A stretch of 64,000 bases of DNA, from NCBI GenBank assembly GCA_023424395.1, contig JAFADY010000056.1, positions 61,776 through 125,775 on the forward strand, in the 5' to 3' direction. The position numbers and the translations under genes were made by a program. Positions 7,613-17,000 of this stretch are shown here, piece by piece. This DNA is from Bacteroidota bacterium. GTDB taxonomy: Bacteria; Bacteroidota; Bacteroidia; Bacteroidales; Dysgonomonadaceae. The notes below the pieces were generated by a model. It saw only the letters and a program-made list of their open reading frames with translations, ran no database searches and was not told where the DNA came from. Numbering within the stretch: position 1 is the first letter of the stretch; every line of letters starts with the position of its first letter.

Positions 7613-8500
7613 ATGTGGAAAGAAAAATTCATAAAATATCTCCGTAATGAGAAAAATTATTCCTCTCATACGGAGATTTCTTATTTAACAGACCTTACCC
7701 AATTCGAAGAATTTATAGTTGGAGAATGTGGAAAATTCAACCCTGCGGATATAGATAGCGACCTTATCAGGATATGGATCGCCCAACTTGTGGAACAAGG
7801 CATAAAACCACGCTCCGTGAACCGAAAATTAAGTTCCGTAAAAACTTTTTTCAAGTACCTGAAAAAACAACATGTTGTAACCGTTAATCCTGCAGAAAGA
7901 GTATCGGGGCCGAAAATATCCAAAAAACTTCCCTCTTTCGTTAATAACAACGATATGACGAAAATTTTAGACGAAGAATCCAATTTTCCCGACACGTTCG
8001 AGGGTTACCGAGACCGTTTTATAATGGAGCTTTTTTATGTTACAGGCATGAGAAAAGCCGAGCTTATTTCTTTGAAAAACACCGATGTCGATTTTCATTC
8101 TAAAACACTTCGTGTTACGGGAAAACGAAACAAACAACGCATTATTCCGATTTCTGATTCCACAATAAACAAACTACAACAATATTTAGAAATTAGAAAC
8201 AAAGAAATAGAAAACAAATCATCTTTTCTGTTTGTTAAGAAAAATGGAAACCCAATGTATCCCAAAATGGTATATAACATAATTCACCGGCACCTCGAAG
8301 GCATTTCAACACTCTCAAAAAAAAGTCCGCACGTGTTGCGTCACTCCTTTGCTACCGAAATGCTCAATAATGGAGCCGAAATAAATGCCGTGAAAGAAAT
8401 ATTGGGACATTCCAGTTTGGCATCTACCGAAGTTTACACCCACGTGAGCTTCGAAGAACTAAAAAAAGTGTATCACAAAGCTCATCCCAGAGCTAAATAA
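7613..8500 (+). CDS. xerC: tyrosine recombinase XerC
   Basis: A 295-residue tyrosine recombinase of standard Xer length. The N-terminal SAM-like core-binding domain (about 1-95) is followed by the catalytic domain. The active-site residues are visible: R147 in TGMRKAE, K171 in the beta-hairpin (TGKRNKQR), H240-x-x-R243 in HVLRH, H266 in LGHSS and the nucleophile Y275 in STEVYTHVS. Xer recombinases resolve chromosome dimers at dif. Its position between rpsU and hpf is typical of the Bacteroidota core genome, which argues against it being the integrase of the neighbouring accessory block. Confidence 0.93.
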   Translation: MWKEKFIKYLRNEKNYSSHTEISYLTDLTQFEEFIVGECGKFNPADIDSDLIRIWIAQLVEQGIKPRSVNRKLSSVKTFFKYLKKQHVVTVNPAERVSGPKISKKLPSFVNNNDMTKILDEESNFPDTFEGYRDRFIMELFYVTGMRKAELISLKNTDVDFHSKTLRVTGKRNKQRIIPISDSTINKLQQYLEIRNKEIENKSSFLFVKKNGNPMYPKMVYNIIHRHLEGISTLSKKSPHVLRHSFATEMLNNGAEINAVKEILGHSSLASTEVYTHVSFEELKKVYHKAHPRAK

Positions 8501-8518
8501 TTATGAGGAGGAAAAATT

Positions 8519-8815
8519 ATGGAATTAAGAATTCAATCTATCAATTTTGAAGCTACCGAGCAATTAAAAGCATTTGTTGAAAAGAAAATGAAAAAGTTGG
8601 AGAAATTCAGCGACGGCATTATTCAGGGCGAAGTAAACATGAAAGTAGTCAGGCCCGAATCGGCTATGAACAAAGAAGCTTCGGTAAAAATTAGTATGAG
8701 GAACGGCGAGGCTTTTGCAAGCAAAACAACTGATACGTTTGAAGAAGCCATCGATCTGTGTACAGAAGCTCTGGAAAAACAAATTATAAAAACCAAAGAA
8801 AAAAAGGAAAGGTAG
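8519..8815 (+). CDS. hpf: ribosome hibernation promoting factor (short form)
   Basis: A 98-residue protein of the HPF/RaiA fold: M-E-L-R-I-Q-S-I-N-F at the start, a K-K-M-K-K-L-E-K helix, and the A-S-K-T-T-D-T-F-E-E-A-I-D element before the C-terminal helix. It is the short type, lacking the C-terminal dimerisation domain of long HPF. It binds the 30S decoding region in stationary phase and stabilises inactive ribosomes. It has an unusually good Shine-Dalgarno site (GAGGAGG) for this phylum and lies 18 bases after xerC, probably in one operon. Confidence 0.92.
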   Translation: MELRIQSINFEATEQLKAFVEKKMKKLEKFSDGIIQGEVNMKVVRPESAMNKEASVKISMRNGEAFASKTTDTFEEAIDLCTEALEKQIIKTKEKKER

Positions 8816-8836
8816 GCTAAAAATAATCCTAAAAGA

Positions 8837-8868
8837 TTTTGCGTCTCCAAAAAATATTAGTACCTTTG
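8837..8868 (+). promoter_or_regulatory. main promoter of the tRNA-tuf-rpo cluster
   Basis: TTTTG (8837-8841), a 19-base spacer, then TACCTTTG (8861-8868): an almost ideal Bacteroidota housekeeping promoter. It is 54 bases upstream of the first tRNA. Confidence 0.85.
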
Positions 8869-8870
8869 CG

Positions 8871-8905
8871 ACCGTTTCTCTCCAATTTTTAGGGTGAGAA
8901 ACGGT
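8871..8905 (+). promoter_or_regulatory. perfect 10-bp hairpin at the 5' end of the tRNA-tuf transcript
   Basis: ACCGTTTCTC (8871-8880) pairs with GAGAAACGGT (8896-8905). No T run follows, so it is not a terminator. It would lie at the very 5' end of the transcript made from the 8837-8868 promoter and may be an RNA-processing or stabilising element. Confidence 0.6.
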
Positions 8906-8922
8906 TAATTATAAGATAATAA

Positions 8923-8996
8923 GCCTCTTTAGCTCAGCTGGCCAGAGCACGTGATTTGTAATCTCGGGGTCGTTGGTTCGAATCCGACAAGAGGCT
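8923..8996 (+). tRNA. tRNA-Thr (UGU)
   Basis: A 74-base cloverleaf with acceptor stem GCCTCTT/AAGAGGC, T-arm GTTGGTTCGAATCCGAC and anticodon TGT in the loop TTTGTAA. The anticodon stem has one T-T mismatch. CCA is not encoded. Confidence 0.95.
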
Positions 8997-9000
8997 CACC

Positions 9001-9071
9001 TTTAATTCATAATGCAAAATTTACAATTCACAATTATGCATTCTTAATTACACATTGTGAATTAATTTCAA
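9001..9071 (+). repeat. AT-rich spacer with imperfect inverted words
   Basis: The spacer between two tRNAs is made of repeated and inverted AATTCA/AATGCA/TTACAATT words. Such drift-like spacers are common between tRNA genes in this phylum and no function is evident. Confidence 0.4.
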
Positions 9072-9153
9072 GGGCAGTTACCAGAGTGGACAAATGGGGC
9101 TGACTGTAACTCAGCTGGCTACGCCTTCGGTGGTTCGAATCCATCACTGCCCA
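9072..9153 (+). tRNA. tRNA-Tyr (GUA)
   Basis: An 82-base class II tRNA with a long variable arm (CAGCTGGCTACGCCTTCGG region), acceptor GGGCAGT/ACTGCCC and anticodon GTA in CTGTAAC. Confidence 0.95.
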
Positions 9154-9154
9154 C

Positions 9155-9235
9155 AACCGATTCACGATTGACGATTTCGGATTTACGATTTACGATTTAA
9201 ATCCACAATCCGAATTCCCAAATCTAAAATCGAAT
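9155..9235 (+). repeat. ACGATT-type microrepeat spacer
   Basis: The spacer consists of variants of the 10-mer TTTACGATTT/CACGATTGAC repeated about six times. It resembles simple-sequence drift between tRNA genes. Confidence 0.45.
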
Positions 9236-9308
9236 GCGGAAGTAGCTCAGTCGATAGAGCATTAGCCTTCCAAGCTGAGGGTCGCGGGTTTGAGCCCCGT
9301 CTTCCGCT
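9236..9308 (+). tRNA. tRNA-Gly (UCC)
   Basis: A 73-base cloverleaf, acceptor GCGGAAG/CTTCCGC, anticodon TCC in CTTCCAA. CCA is not encoded. Confidence 0.95.
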
Positions 9309-9419
9309 CAAACAGAGCAAAGAGAAGTTCCCGAAAGGGAACCAAATCTTTCTCTTAAATTAAGAGCACAGGGCAAACAATCAGGAGCAAAACCTGAGAG
9401 TCCCAAAACAGGCTCATTT

Positions 9420-9491
<72 letters not shown>

Positions 9492-9613
9492 CGAAATCTA
9501 AAACAAATATAAGAAGGGCCAGGGAACCGGCTCCGGAATTTTGTTGTTTACGGACGTTACGAAAAAAGAATTTCAATATTTAAATTAACTAATTAATATT
9601 AATAGTACATTTT

Positions 9614-10801
9614 ATGGCAAAAGAAAAATTTGACAGATCGAAACCGCACGTTAACATCGGTACAATCGGTCACGTTGACCACGGTAAAACTACCTTAACA
9701 GCTGCTATTACCACTGTTTTGGCAAAAAAAGGTCTTTCTGAATTGCGTTCGTTCGATTCTATCGACAACGCTCCTGAAGAAAAAGAAAGAGGTATTACAA
9801 TCAACACTTCGCACGTTGAATACCAAACAGCGAATCGTCACTACGCACACGTTGACTGTCCGGGTCACGCCGACTATGTGAAAAACATGGTTACAGGTGC
9901 TGCTCAAATGGACGGCGCTATCATCGTAGTTGCCGCAACCGACGGTCCAATGCCTCAAACACGCGAACACATCCTTTTGGCACGTCAGGTAAACGTTCCC
10001 AGACTGGTTGTTTTCATGAACAAAGTTGACTTGGTTGACGACGAAGAAATGTTGGAATTAGTGGAAATGGAAATGCGTGAATTGCTTTCATTCTATGATT
10101 TTGACGGAGACAACACCCCGGTTATTCAAGGTTCAGCTCTTGGAGGTTTGAACGGTGAACCGAAATGGGAAGAAAAAATTATGGAACTGATGGATGCAGT
10201 TGATACTTGGATCGAATTGCCTCCTCGCGATATTGACAAACCATTCTTGATGCCCGTTGAAGACGTGTTCTCGATCACTGGCCGCGGTACAGTTGCTACA
10301 GGCCGTATCGAAACAGGTGTTATCAACACAAGTGAAGAAGTTCAGATTATCGGTCTTGGGGCTGCAGGCAAAAAATCGGTTGTTACAGGTGTGGAAATGT
10401 TCCGCAAAATCCTCGACAGAGGTGAAGCTGGCGATAACGTAGGTTTGTTGCTTCGCGGTATCGACAAAGATGAGATCAAACGCGGACAAGTTATCGCTAA
10501 ACCGGGTACAGTAAAACCCCACGATCACTTCAAAGCTTCTGTTTATATCTTGAAGAAAGAAGAAGGCGGACGTCACACTCCGTTCCATAACAAATATCGT
10601 CCTCAGTTCTACATCCGTACATTGGACGTTACCGGTGAGATCACTCTTCCCGAAGGAACTGAAATGGTAATGCCGGGCGACAACTTAGAAATTGATGTGA
10701 AATTGATTTATCCGGTAGCTTGCTCCGAAGGCCTTCGTTTCGCTATCCGTGAAGGTGGACGTACGGTAGGTTCCGGCCAGATCACCGCATTACTCGACTA
10801 A
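9614..10801 (+). CDS. tuf: elongation factor Tu
   Basis: A 395-residue EF-Tu of full length. The G1 motif GHVDHGKTT, the switch region ERGITINTSHVEY, G3 DCPGHADY and G4 NKVDLVD are all present, and domains 2 and 3 are intact to the usual end. It delivers aminoacyl-tRNA to the ribosomal A site using GTP. It is preceded by four tRNA genes and followed by a 15-bp hairpin and tRNA-Trp, so mRNA and tRNAs are likely co-transcribed and processed. High use of optimal codons fits strong expression. Confidence 0.98.
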   Translation: MAKEKFDRSKPHVNIGTIGHVDHGKTTLTAAITTVLAKKGLSELRSFDSIDNAPEEKERGITINTSHVEYQTANRHYAHVDCPGHADYVKNMVTGAAQMDGAIIVVAATDGPMPQTREHILLARQVNVPRLVVFMNKVDLVDDEEMLELVEMEMRELLSFYDFDGDNTPVIQGSALGGLNGEPKWEEKIMELMDAVDTWIELPPRDIDKPFLMPVEDVFSITGRGTVATGRIETGVINTSEEVQIIGLGAAGKKSVVTGVEMFRKILDRGEAGDNVGLLLRGIDKDEIKRGQVIAKPGTVKPHDHFKASVYILKKEEGGRHTPFHNKYRPQFYIRTLDVTGEITLPEGTEMVMPGDNLEIDVKLIYPVACSEGLRFAIREGGRTVGSGQITALLD

Positions 10802-10827
10802 TATTAAGTAAACAAATATAATTAGCT

Positions 10828-10863
10828 AAACAAGTAGACGAGTTTTATCTCGTTTACTTGTTT
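10828..10863 (+). promoter_or_regulatory. 15-bp hairpin between tuf and tRNA-Trp
   Basis: AAACAAGTAGACGAG (10828-10842) pairs with CTCGTTTACTTGTTT (10849-10863) with one G-U pair. No T tract follows. It may be an RNase processing site separating tuf mRNA from the downstream tRNA-secE transcript, or a partial attenuator. Confidence 0.6.
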
Positions 10864-10874
10864 AATAATAATTT

Positions 10875-10948
10875 ACGGGTCTAGCTCAGTTTGGTAGAGC
10901 ACTGGTCTCCAAAACCAGGTGTCGGGAGTTCGAGTCTCTCGACCCGTG
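10875..10948 (+). tRNA. tRNA-Trp (CCA)
   Basis: A 74-base cloverleaf, acceptor ACGGGTC/GACCCGT, anticodon CCA in CTCCAAA. It sits just upstream of secE, the classical bacterial tRNA-Trp - secE - nusG arrangement. Confidence 0.95.
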
Positions 10949-10972
10949 CATAAAAAAGATCCGAATTTTATA

Positions 10973-11164
10973 ATGAATAAAATAGTTGCATATATGAAGG
11001 ATGCTTATAATGAACTAGTTCATAAAGTATCCTGGCCATCAGGTCAAGAGTTAACGAGCAGCACAATTATAGTAATGGTTGCTTCCCTTATAATTGCATT
11101 ACTAGTGTTTGGCATGGACTCTTTATTTGAGTGGATTCTTAAATTGTTTTACGGTATTGCGTAA
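10973..11164 (+). CDS. secE: preprotein translocase subunit SecE
   Basis: A 63-residue single-span SecE. The start chosen is the ATG at 10973, because a longer upstream reading runs through the tRNA-Trp gene. An amphipathic N-terminal helix with the conserved V-S-W-P-S motif (residues about 19-23) precedes one transmembrane helix (residues about 31-47). SecE clamps SecY in the inner-membrane channel. It is followed 18 bases later by nusG in the standard order. Confidence 0.95.
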   Translation: MNKIVAYMKDAYNELVHKVSWPSGQELTSSTIIVMVASLIIALLVFGMDSLFEWILKLFYGIA

Positions 11165-11181
11165 ATTCTGAACAAAGAAAA

Positions 11182-11724
11182 ATGGCTGAAAGCGAAAAAA
11201 AATGGTACGTTTTACGTTCCGTTAGTGGAAAAGAGAATAAAGTCAAAGAGTATCTTGAGTCAGAAATTAAAAAAACCGATTTAGGAAAGTACATTTCTCA
11301 AGTCCTCATCCCAACAGAAAAGACTTATACAATACGCAACGGCAAGAAAGTGATGAAAGAACGCGCTTATCTTCCCGGATACGTACTTATTGAGGCTCAA
11401 CTGGTTGGAGAGGTCATTCACGAACTCAAAAACATCAACTATGTTGCCGGATTTCTTCCCAACACCACCAACCCACAACCGTTGAGCGAATTAGAAGTTA
11501 AACGGATATTGGGTACCATGGATGAACTGGAAGAGGCAAACGAGGAATTAGATGTTAAATACTACGTGGGCGAAAACGTGAAGGTCATTAACGGGCCTTT
11601 CAGCAGTTTCTCGGGCGTGGTAGAAGAAGTGAACGACGAGAGAAAGAAACTCAAAGTGATGGTTAAGATCTTCGGACGCGCCCAACTTCTCGAGTTGGGT
11701 TATATGCAAGTAGAGAAAGAATAG
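11182..11724 (+). CDS. nusG: transcription antitermination/elongation factor NusG
   Basis: A 180-residue NusG. The N-terminal NGN domain starts with KKWYVLRSVSGKENKV and contains the LPGYVLI motif. The C-terminal KOW domain (about 125-178) has the V-x-V-I-N-G-P-F-S-S-F-S-G pattern. It binds RNA polymerase and couples it to Rho or ribosomes. It is in the conserved secE-nusG-rplK order. Confidence 0.97.
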   Translation: MAESEKKWYVLRSVSGKENKVKEYLESEIKKTDLGKYISQVLIPTEKTYTIRNGKKVMKERAYLPGYVLIEAQLVGEVIHELKNINYVAGFLPNTTNPQPLSELEVKRILGTMDELEEANEELDVKYYVGENVKVINGPFSSFSGVVEEVNDERKKLKVMVKIFGRAQLLELGYMQVEKE

Positions 11725-11798
11725 TCAGAAATTTGGTTACGCAGATTCTGTAAATTCTTTATGTGTTTCGAAAACCGCAATTAATTAAAATCAAAAAA

Positions 11799-12248
11799 AT
11801 GGCTAAAGAAGTTGCTGGACAACTAAAATTACAAATCAGAGGAGGAGCTGCAAACCCATCTCCCCCGGTAGGCCCTGCATTGGGTTCCAAAGGGATCAAT
11901 ATTATGGAGTTTTGCAAGCAATTCAACGCCAGAACTCAAGACAAAGCCGGTAAGGTGTTGCCTGTGGTAATCACTTACTATACCGACAAGTCTTTTGATT
12001 TTATTGTTAAAACACCACCGGTTGCAATTCAGTTGCTTGAAGCGAGCAAACAAAAAGGCGGTTCGGCTGAACCTAATCGTAAAAAAGTGGCAGAAATTAC
12101 CTGGGATCAGGTAAAAACAATTGCCGAAGAAAAAATGACCGATTTGAACTGCTTCACTGTAGAATCTGCAATGAAAATGGTAGCAGGAACGGCTCGAAGC
12201 ATGGGTATCACAGTTAAAGGGGATTTCCCGAATAATGAAAATAATTAA
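11799..12248 (+). CDS. rplK: 50S ribosomal protein L11
   Basis: A 149-residue L11. The ATG at 11799 gives the standard MAKEVAGQLKLQI start; a longer frame from 11763 adds an atypical 12 residues. The PP-rich N-terminal domain (NPSPPVGPALGSKGINIMEF) and the C-terminal rRNA-binding domain ending in the GTARSMGI motif are intact. L11 forms the GTPase-associated centre with 23S rRNA and L10. Confidence 0.97.
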   Translation: MAKEVAGQLKLQIRGGAANPSPPVGPALGSKGINIMEFCKQFNARTQDKAGKVLPVVITYYTDKSFDFIVKTPPVAIQLLEASKQKGGSAEPNRKKVAEITWDQVKTIAEEKMTDLNCFTVESAMKMVAGTARSMGITVKGDFPNNENN

Positions 12249-12264
12249 AAACTTCAATTGAGAC

Positions 12265-12963
12265 ATGAGTAAACTGACAAAAAATCAAAAGTTAGCTTTG
12301 AGCAAAATTGAAGAGGGAAAAGCCTATTCACTAAAAGAAGCATCGGCGTTGGTAAAAGATGTTACCACTACAAAATTCGATGCCTCTGTTGATATCGATG
12401 TACGCCTCGGCGTAGATCCGCGAAAAGCTAACCAAATGGTAAGAGGCGTTGTTTCTCTGCCACACGGTACTGGTAAACAAGTAAGAGTTCTTGCATTGTG
12501 TTCTCCCGAAGTCGAAGCCGAAGCTAAAGAGGCCGGCGCTGACTATGTAGGACTAGATGAATATATCGAAAAAATTAAAGGAGGTTGGACCGATATTGAC
12601 GTGATTATCACTCAACCGCAAATTATGGGTAAAATTGGTGCGCTTGGCCGTATTTTAGGCCCTCGCGGATTAATGCCTAACCCAAAAAGCGGAACCGTTA
12701 CTCCCGATGTGGCTAAAGCCGTAAGGGAAGTAAAACAAGGTAAAATCGACTTTAAAGTAGACAAAGCAGGTATTATTCACACTTCTATTGGAAAAGTATC
12801 TTTTTCGCCTGAGCAGATAAGTGAAAACGCGAAAGAATTTATTCAAACGTTGATCAAATTGAAACCGACGGCAGCAAAAGGTACCTATGTTAAAAGTATT
12901 TATCTTTCGAGCACGATGAGTCCCGGTATTAAAGTGGACAATAAATCGGTAGACGAAATCTAA
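12265..12963 (+). CDS. rplA: 50S ribosomal protein L1
   Basis: A 232-residue L1 of normal length, with the family motif GRILGPRGLMPNPKSGTV in its second half. L1 forms the mobile L1 stalk and, in many bacteria, represses its own operon by binding the mRNA. No separate L1-binding mimic was identified in the short gap to rplK. Confidence 0.97.
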   Translation: MSKLTKNQKLALSKIEEGKAYSLKEASALVKDVTTTKFDASVDIDVRLGVDPRKANQMVRGVVSLPHGTGKQVRVLALCSPEVEAEAKEAGADYVGLDEYIEKIKGGWTDIDVIITQPQIMGKIGALGRILGPRGLMPNPKSGTVTPDVAKAVREVKQGKIDFKVDKAGIIHTSIGKVSFSPEQISENAKEFIQTLIKLKPTAAKGTYVKSIYLSSTMSPGIKVDNKSVDEI

Positions 12964-12984
12964 TTTAAAAAGAAGAAAAAATCT

Positions 12985-13503
12985 ATGAAGAAGGAAGATA
13001 AAGGCAATATAATAGAAAATATAGCGGCAAACTTGCAGGAGTACGAAAACTTCTATCTCACGGACATTGCTACGCTTGATGCGACAAAAACAAGCAGCCT
13101 GAGAAGAGAATGCTCCAAGCAAGACATTAAGCTATTGGTGGTAAAAAATACCTTGTTGCGTAAGGCATTAGAACAATTGGGCGGTAATTATGAAGAGCTG
13201 TATCCCATATTAAAAGGAAATACGGCTATCATGTTTTCCAATTCGGCTAATGCTCCTGCTAAACTCATTGATAAATACAAAAAAGAAAAAATTCCGGCGT
13301 TAAAAGGAGCTTATGTACAAGAAAGTTTCTTTATTGGAGCCGAAACGCTTCAAACACTTGTAAATATCAAGAGCAAAACAGAACTTATCGGAGAAGTTAT
13401 CACACTCTTGCAATCTCCTGCAAAGAATGTTATTTCTGCACTCCAATCCGGCGGCACATTACTCCATGGAGTATTGAAAACGTTATCGGAAAAAGAAAAT
13501 TAA
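12985..13503 (+). CDS. rplJ: 50S ribosomal protein L10
   Basis: A 172-residue L10 with the conserved N-terminal domain (KLLVVKNTLLRKAL, then KGNTAIMFS) and a C-terminal helix that binds L7/L12 dimers. It lies 21 bases after rplA, so little room exists for an independent L10 leader. Confidence 0.96.
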   Translation: MKKEDKGNIIENIAANLQEYENFYLTDIATLDATKTSSLRRECSKQDIKLLVVKNTLLRKALEQLGGNYEELYPILKGNTAIMFSNSANAPAKLIDKYKKEKIPALKGAYVQESFFIGAETLQTLVNIKSKTELIGEVITLLQSPAKNVISALQSGGTLLHGVLKTLSEKEN

Positions 13504-13552
13504 TTTTTACACAAACAAACAGAATTAGTAATCAACTTAATACATACAAAAA

Positions 13553-13933
13553 ATGGCAGACTTAAAAAAATTTGCTGAAGAATTAGTTAACTTAACTGTG
13601 AAAGAAGTTAACGAACTTGCTGAAATCTTAAAAACAGAGTACGGTATCGAGCCCGCTGCTGCAGCTGTTGCTGTTGCCGCAGGTCCTGCCGCTGGCGGCG
13701 AAGTTGCTGCCGCAGAAGAAAAAACTTCATTCGATGTAGTTCTTAAAAGCGCAGGCCAAGCAAAATTGGCAGTTGTGAAAGCTGTAAAAGAACTTACCGG
13801 ACTTGGTTTGAAAGAAGCAAAAGACCTAGTAGACGGAGCTCCGAGCGAATTGAAAAAAGGTGTAACAAAAGACGAAGCAGACGCTTTGAAAAAACAACTT
13901 GAAGAAGCAGGAGCAGAAGTTGAACTTAAATAA
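13553..13933 (+). CDS. rplL: 50S ribosomal protein L7/L12
   Basis: A 126-residue L7/L12: an N-terminal dimerisation domain (residues 1-35), an Ala/Gly-rich hinge (AAAAVAVAAGPAAGG), and the C-terminal factor-binding domain with GLGLKEAKDLVDGAP. It is present in multiple copies on the stalk and recruits translational GTPases. It is followed by an attenuator-like hairpin before rpoB. Confidence 0.97.
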   Translation: MADLKKFAEELVNLTVKEVNELAEILKTEYGIEPAAAAVAVAAGPAAGGEVAAAEEKTSFDVVLKSAGQAKLAVVKAVKELTGLGLKEAKDLVDGAPSELKKGVTKDEADALKKQLEEAGAEVELK

Positions 13934-13958
13934 CAATTACCTACTAATAGGTTAACTT

Positions 13959-13999
13959 GGTTAGGAATCTTCCAACATGAAGATTCTTAACCTTTTGTG
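13959..13999 (+). terminator. attenuator-like terminator between rplL and rpoB
   Basis: A 13-bp stem (GGTTAGGAATCTT at 13959-13971 with AAGATTCTTAACC at 13980-13992, one G-U pair) followed by TTTTGTG. It resembles the partial attenuator known between rplL and rpoB in other bacteria, which lets ribosomal protein mRNA exceed rpoBC mRNA. Confidence 0.75.
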
Positions 14000-14032
14000 T
14001 CATTACATACTAAGTTCAAAAACTCATTATCC

Positions 14033-17000
14033 ATGTCTTCAAATACAACCAACCAAAGAATAAATTTTGCGTCAATAGAAAATCCCCTCGATTTTCCCGA
14101 CTTCTTGGAAATCCAGTTAAAGTCGTTTCAAGATTTTCTTCAACTCGACGCGCCTCCCGAAAGCAGAAAAAATGAAGGACTGTATAAAGTTTTTACCGAA
14201 AATTTCCCTATTGCGGATACACGTAACAACTTCGTCCTCGAGTTTTTAGATTATTTTGTAGATCCACCTCGCTATACAATTGAAGAGTGTATAGACAGAG
14301 GCCTTACCTATAGCGTACCGCTAAAGGCAAAACTTTATTTATACTGTACCGACCCTGACCACGAAGACTTTGCCCCTGTAATTCAGGACGTTTATTTGGG
14401 GACCATTCCCTATATGACGGAAAAAGGCACCTTTGTGATCAATGGCGCGGAGCGCGTAATTGTTTCACAATTACACCGTTCGCCCGGTGTTTTCTTCGGA
14501 CAGAGCTTACACGCCAACGGAACATTGCTTTACTCGGCAAGAATTATTCCGTTTAAAGGATCGTGGATTGAGTTTGCTACCGACATTAACAATGTCATGT
14601 ACGCATACATCGATCGTAAAAAGAAATTACCCGTAACTACGCTGTTACGCTCAATCGGTTTCGAAAGCGATAAAGATATCCTCGAAATTTTCGATTTAGC
14701 CGAAGAAATAAAAGTTACAAAAACCAACCTCAAGAAAGTACAAGGCCGGAAATTGGCCGCCCGCGTATTAAAATCGTGGATGGAAGACTTCGTGGATGAA
14801 GACACCGGCGAAGTAACTTCTATTGAAAGAAACGAAGTTATTATTGAGCGCGAAACCATTCTTGAGCAAGAACAAATTGATGAAATCTTGGAGTCGGGCG
14901 TAGCCAACATTCTTTTACACAAGGAAACAGCCAATTCGTCGGACTTCTCCATCATATACAACACGTTGCAAAAAGATCCGAGTAATACGGAAATCGATGC
15001 AATCCGCCATATTTATCGCCAGTTACGAAGCGCCGAACCGGCAGACGATGCCAGCGCTCGCGAAGTGATCAACAACCTGTTTTTCTCCGAAAAAAGGTAC
15101 GACTTGGGCGATGTGGGGCGTTACAGGATCAACAAAAAACTGAATCTTGAGATTGACGATAACATCCGTGTTCTCACCAAAGAAGATATTATTGCCATAA
15201 TCAAGTACTTGATTGAATTGGTAAATTCAAAAGCTGTTGTCGACGATATCGACCACTTAAGCAACAGGCGTGTACGTACAGTTGGCGAGCAACTTTACAA
15301 CCAATTCGGCGTAGGATTAAACCGCATGGCGCGGATCATTCGCGAGCGAATGAACGTACGCGACAACGAAGTTTTCACTCCTATCGATCTGATCAACGCG
15401 AAAACCATTTCGTCCGTTATCAATTCGTTCTTTGGAACCAACGCGCTCTCGCAATTCATGGACCAAACCAACCCGTTGGCCGAGATCACGCACAAACGAC
15501 GCCTTTCGGCGCTTGGCCCGGGCGGCCTTTCGCGCGAACGCGCCGGATTTGAGGTACGCGACGTGCATTACACGCATTACGGCCGTCTCTGCCCCATAGA
15601 AACGCCTGAAGGCCCAAATATCGGGCTTATTTCCTCGCTTTGTGTTTACGCAAAGATCAACGACCTCGGGTTTATAGAAACACCTTATCGCGTTGTAGAA
15701 AACGGCGTTGTTAACATAGACAACAACGAAGTTATTTATTTAGCTGCCGAGGAAGAAGAAGAAAAAATCATTGCACAAGGAAACGCTCCGCTCGATGAAA
15801 AAGGAAATTTCACGCTTCCGCGTGTGAAATCGAGAAAAGAAGCCGATTATCCGGTGGTAGAACCGGAAGAGGTGGACTTAATGGACGTTTCGCCCATGCA
15901 AATTGCTTCCATCGCGGCATCGCTCATTCCTTTCCTTGAACACGACGACGCAAACCGTGCATTGATGGGATCGAACATGATGCGCCAAGCAGTTCCTTTG
16001 ATGCGAAACGAAGCTCCTATTGTGGGCACGGGTATTGAAGCCCAACTTATCAAAGACTCTCGTACACAACTTATGGCTGAAGGAAACGGCGAAGTAATGT
16101 ATGTTGATGCAACAACCATCAAAATAAAATACGACAGAACCGAAGAAGAAGAATTCAGCAGTTTTGAAGATGCGGTGAAAACCTATTCTATCCCGAAATT
16201 TCGTAAAACCAATCAAAATACTACTGTCGACTTACGTCCCGTTTGTCGCGTAGGACAACAGGTTGCAAAAGGCGAAATTTTAACCGAAGGTTACGCTACC
16301 GAAAACGGAGAACTCGCCTTGGGCAGAAACCTTCGCGTGGCATTCATGCCATGGAAAGGCTATAACTTTGAGGACGCCATTGTTCTGAACGAAAGATTGG
16401 TTAGCGAAGATGTTTTCACGTCCGTTCACGTAGAAGAATTTGCATTGGAAGTTCGCGAAACTAAACGCGGATTGGAGGAATTGACTTCCGACATCCCCAA
16501 CGTGAGCGAAGACGCCACCAAAGATTTGGACGAAAACGGAATTATCCGTGTGGGCGCGCGCGTAAAACCGGGCGATATTCTTATCGGCAAAATTACGCCG
16601 AAAGGCGAGTCCGATCCTTCTCCCGAAGAAAAATTGCTTCGCGCTATCTTCGGAGACAAAGCCGGAGACGTGAAAGATGCTTCCTTAAAAGCATCTCCTT
16701 CTCTGAAAGGGGTAGTAATCGGCACAAATCTTTTCTCTAAAGCGGCTAAAAAAGGCAAATCGAAACTTTCCAACAAAGCAATACTCCCAAAAATCGACGA
16801 AGAATTCGAAACGAAAATGGAGAATTTGAAAAAGTTGTTGATAGAAAAGTTAACAGCCATTACAGATGGGAAAACATCTGCAGGAGTAAAAGATTATACC
16901 AATATGGATGTAGTTCCCAAAGGAGCAAAATTTACTCCAAAAGTGCTATCCGATATAGATTACGAATCCATTCAACTTAGCAAGTGGACTACCGATGCGC

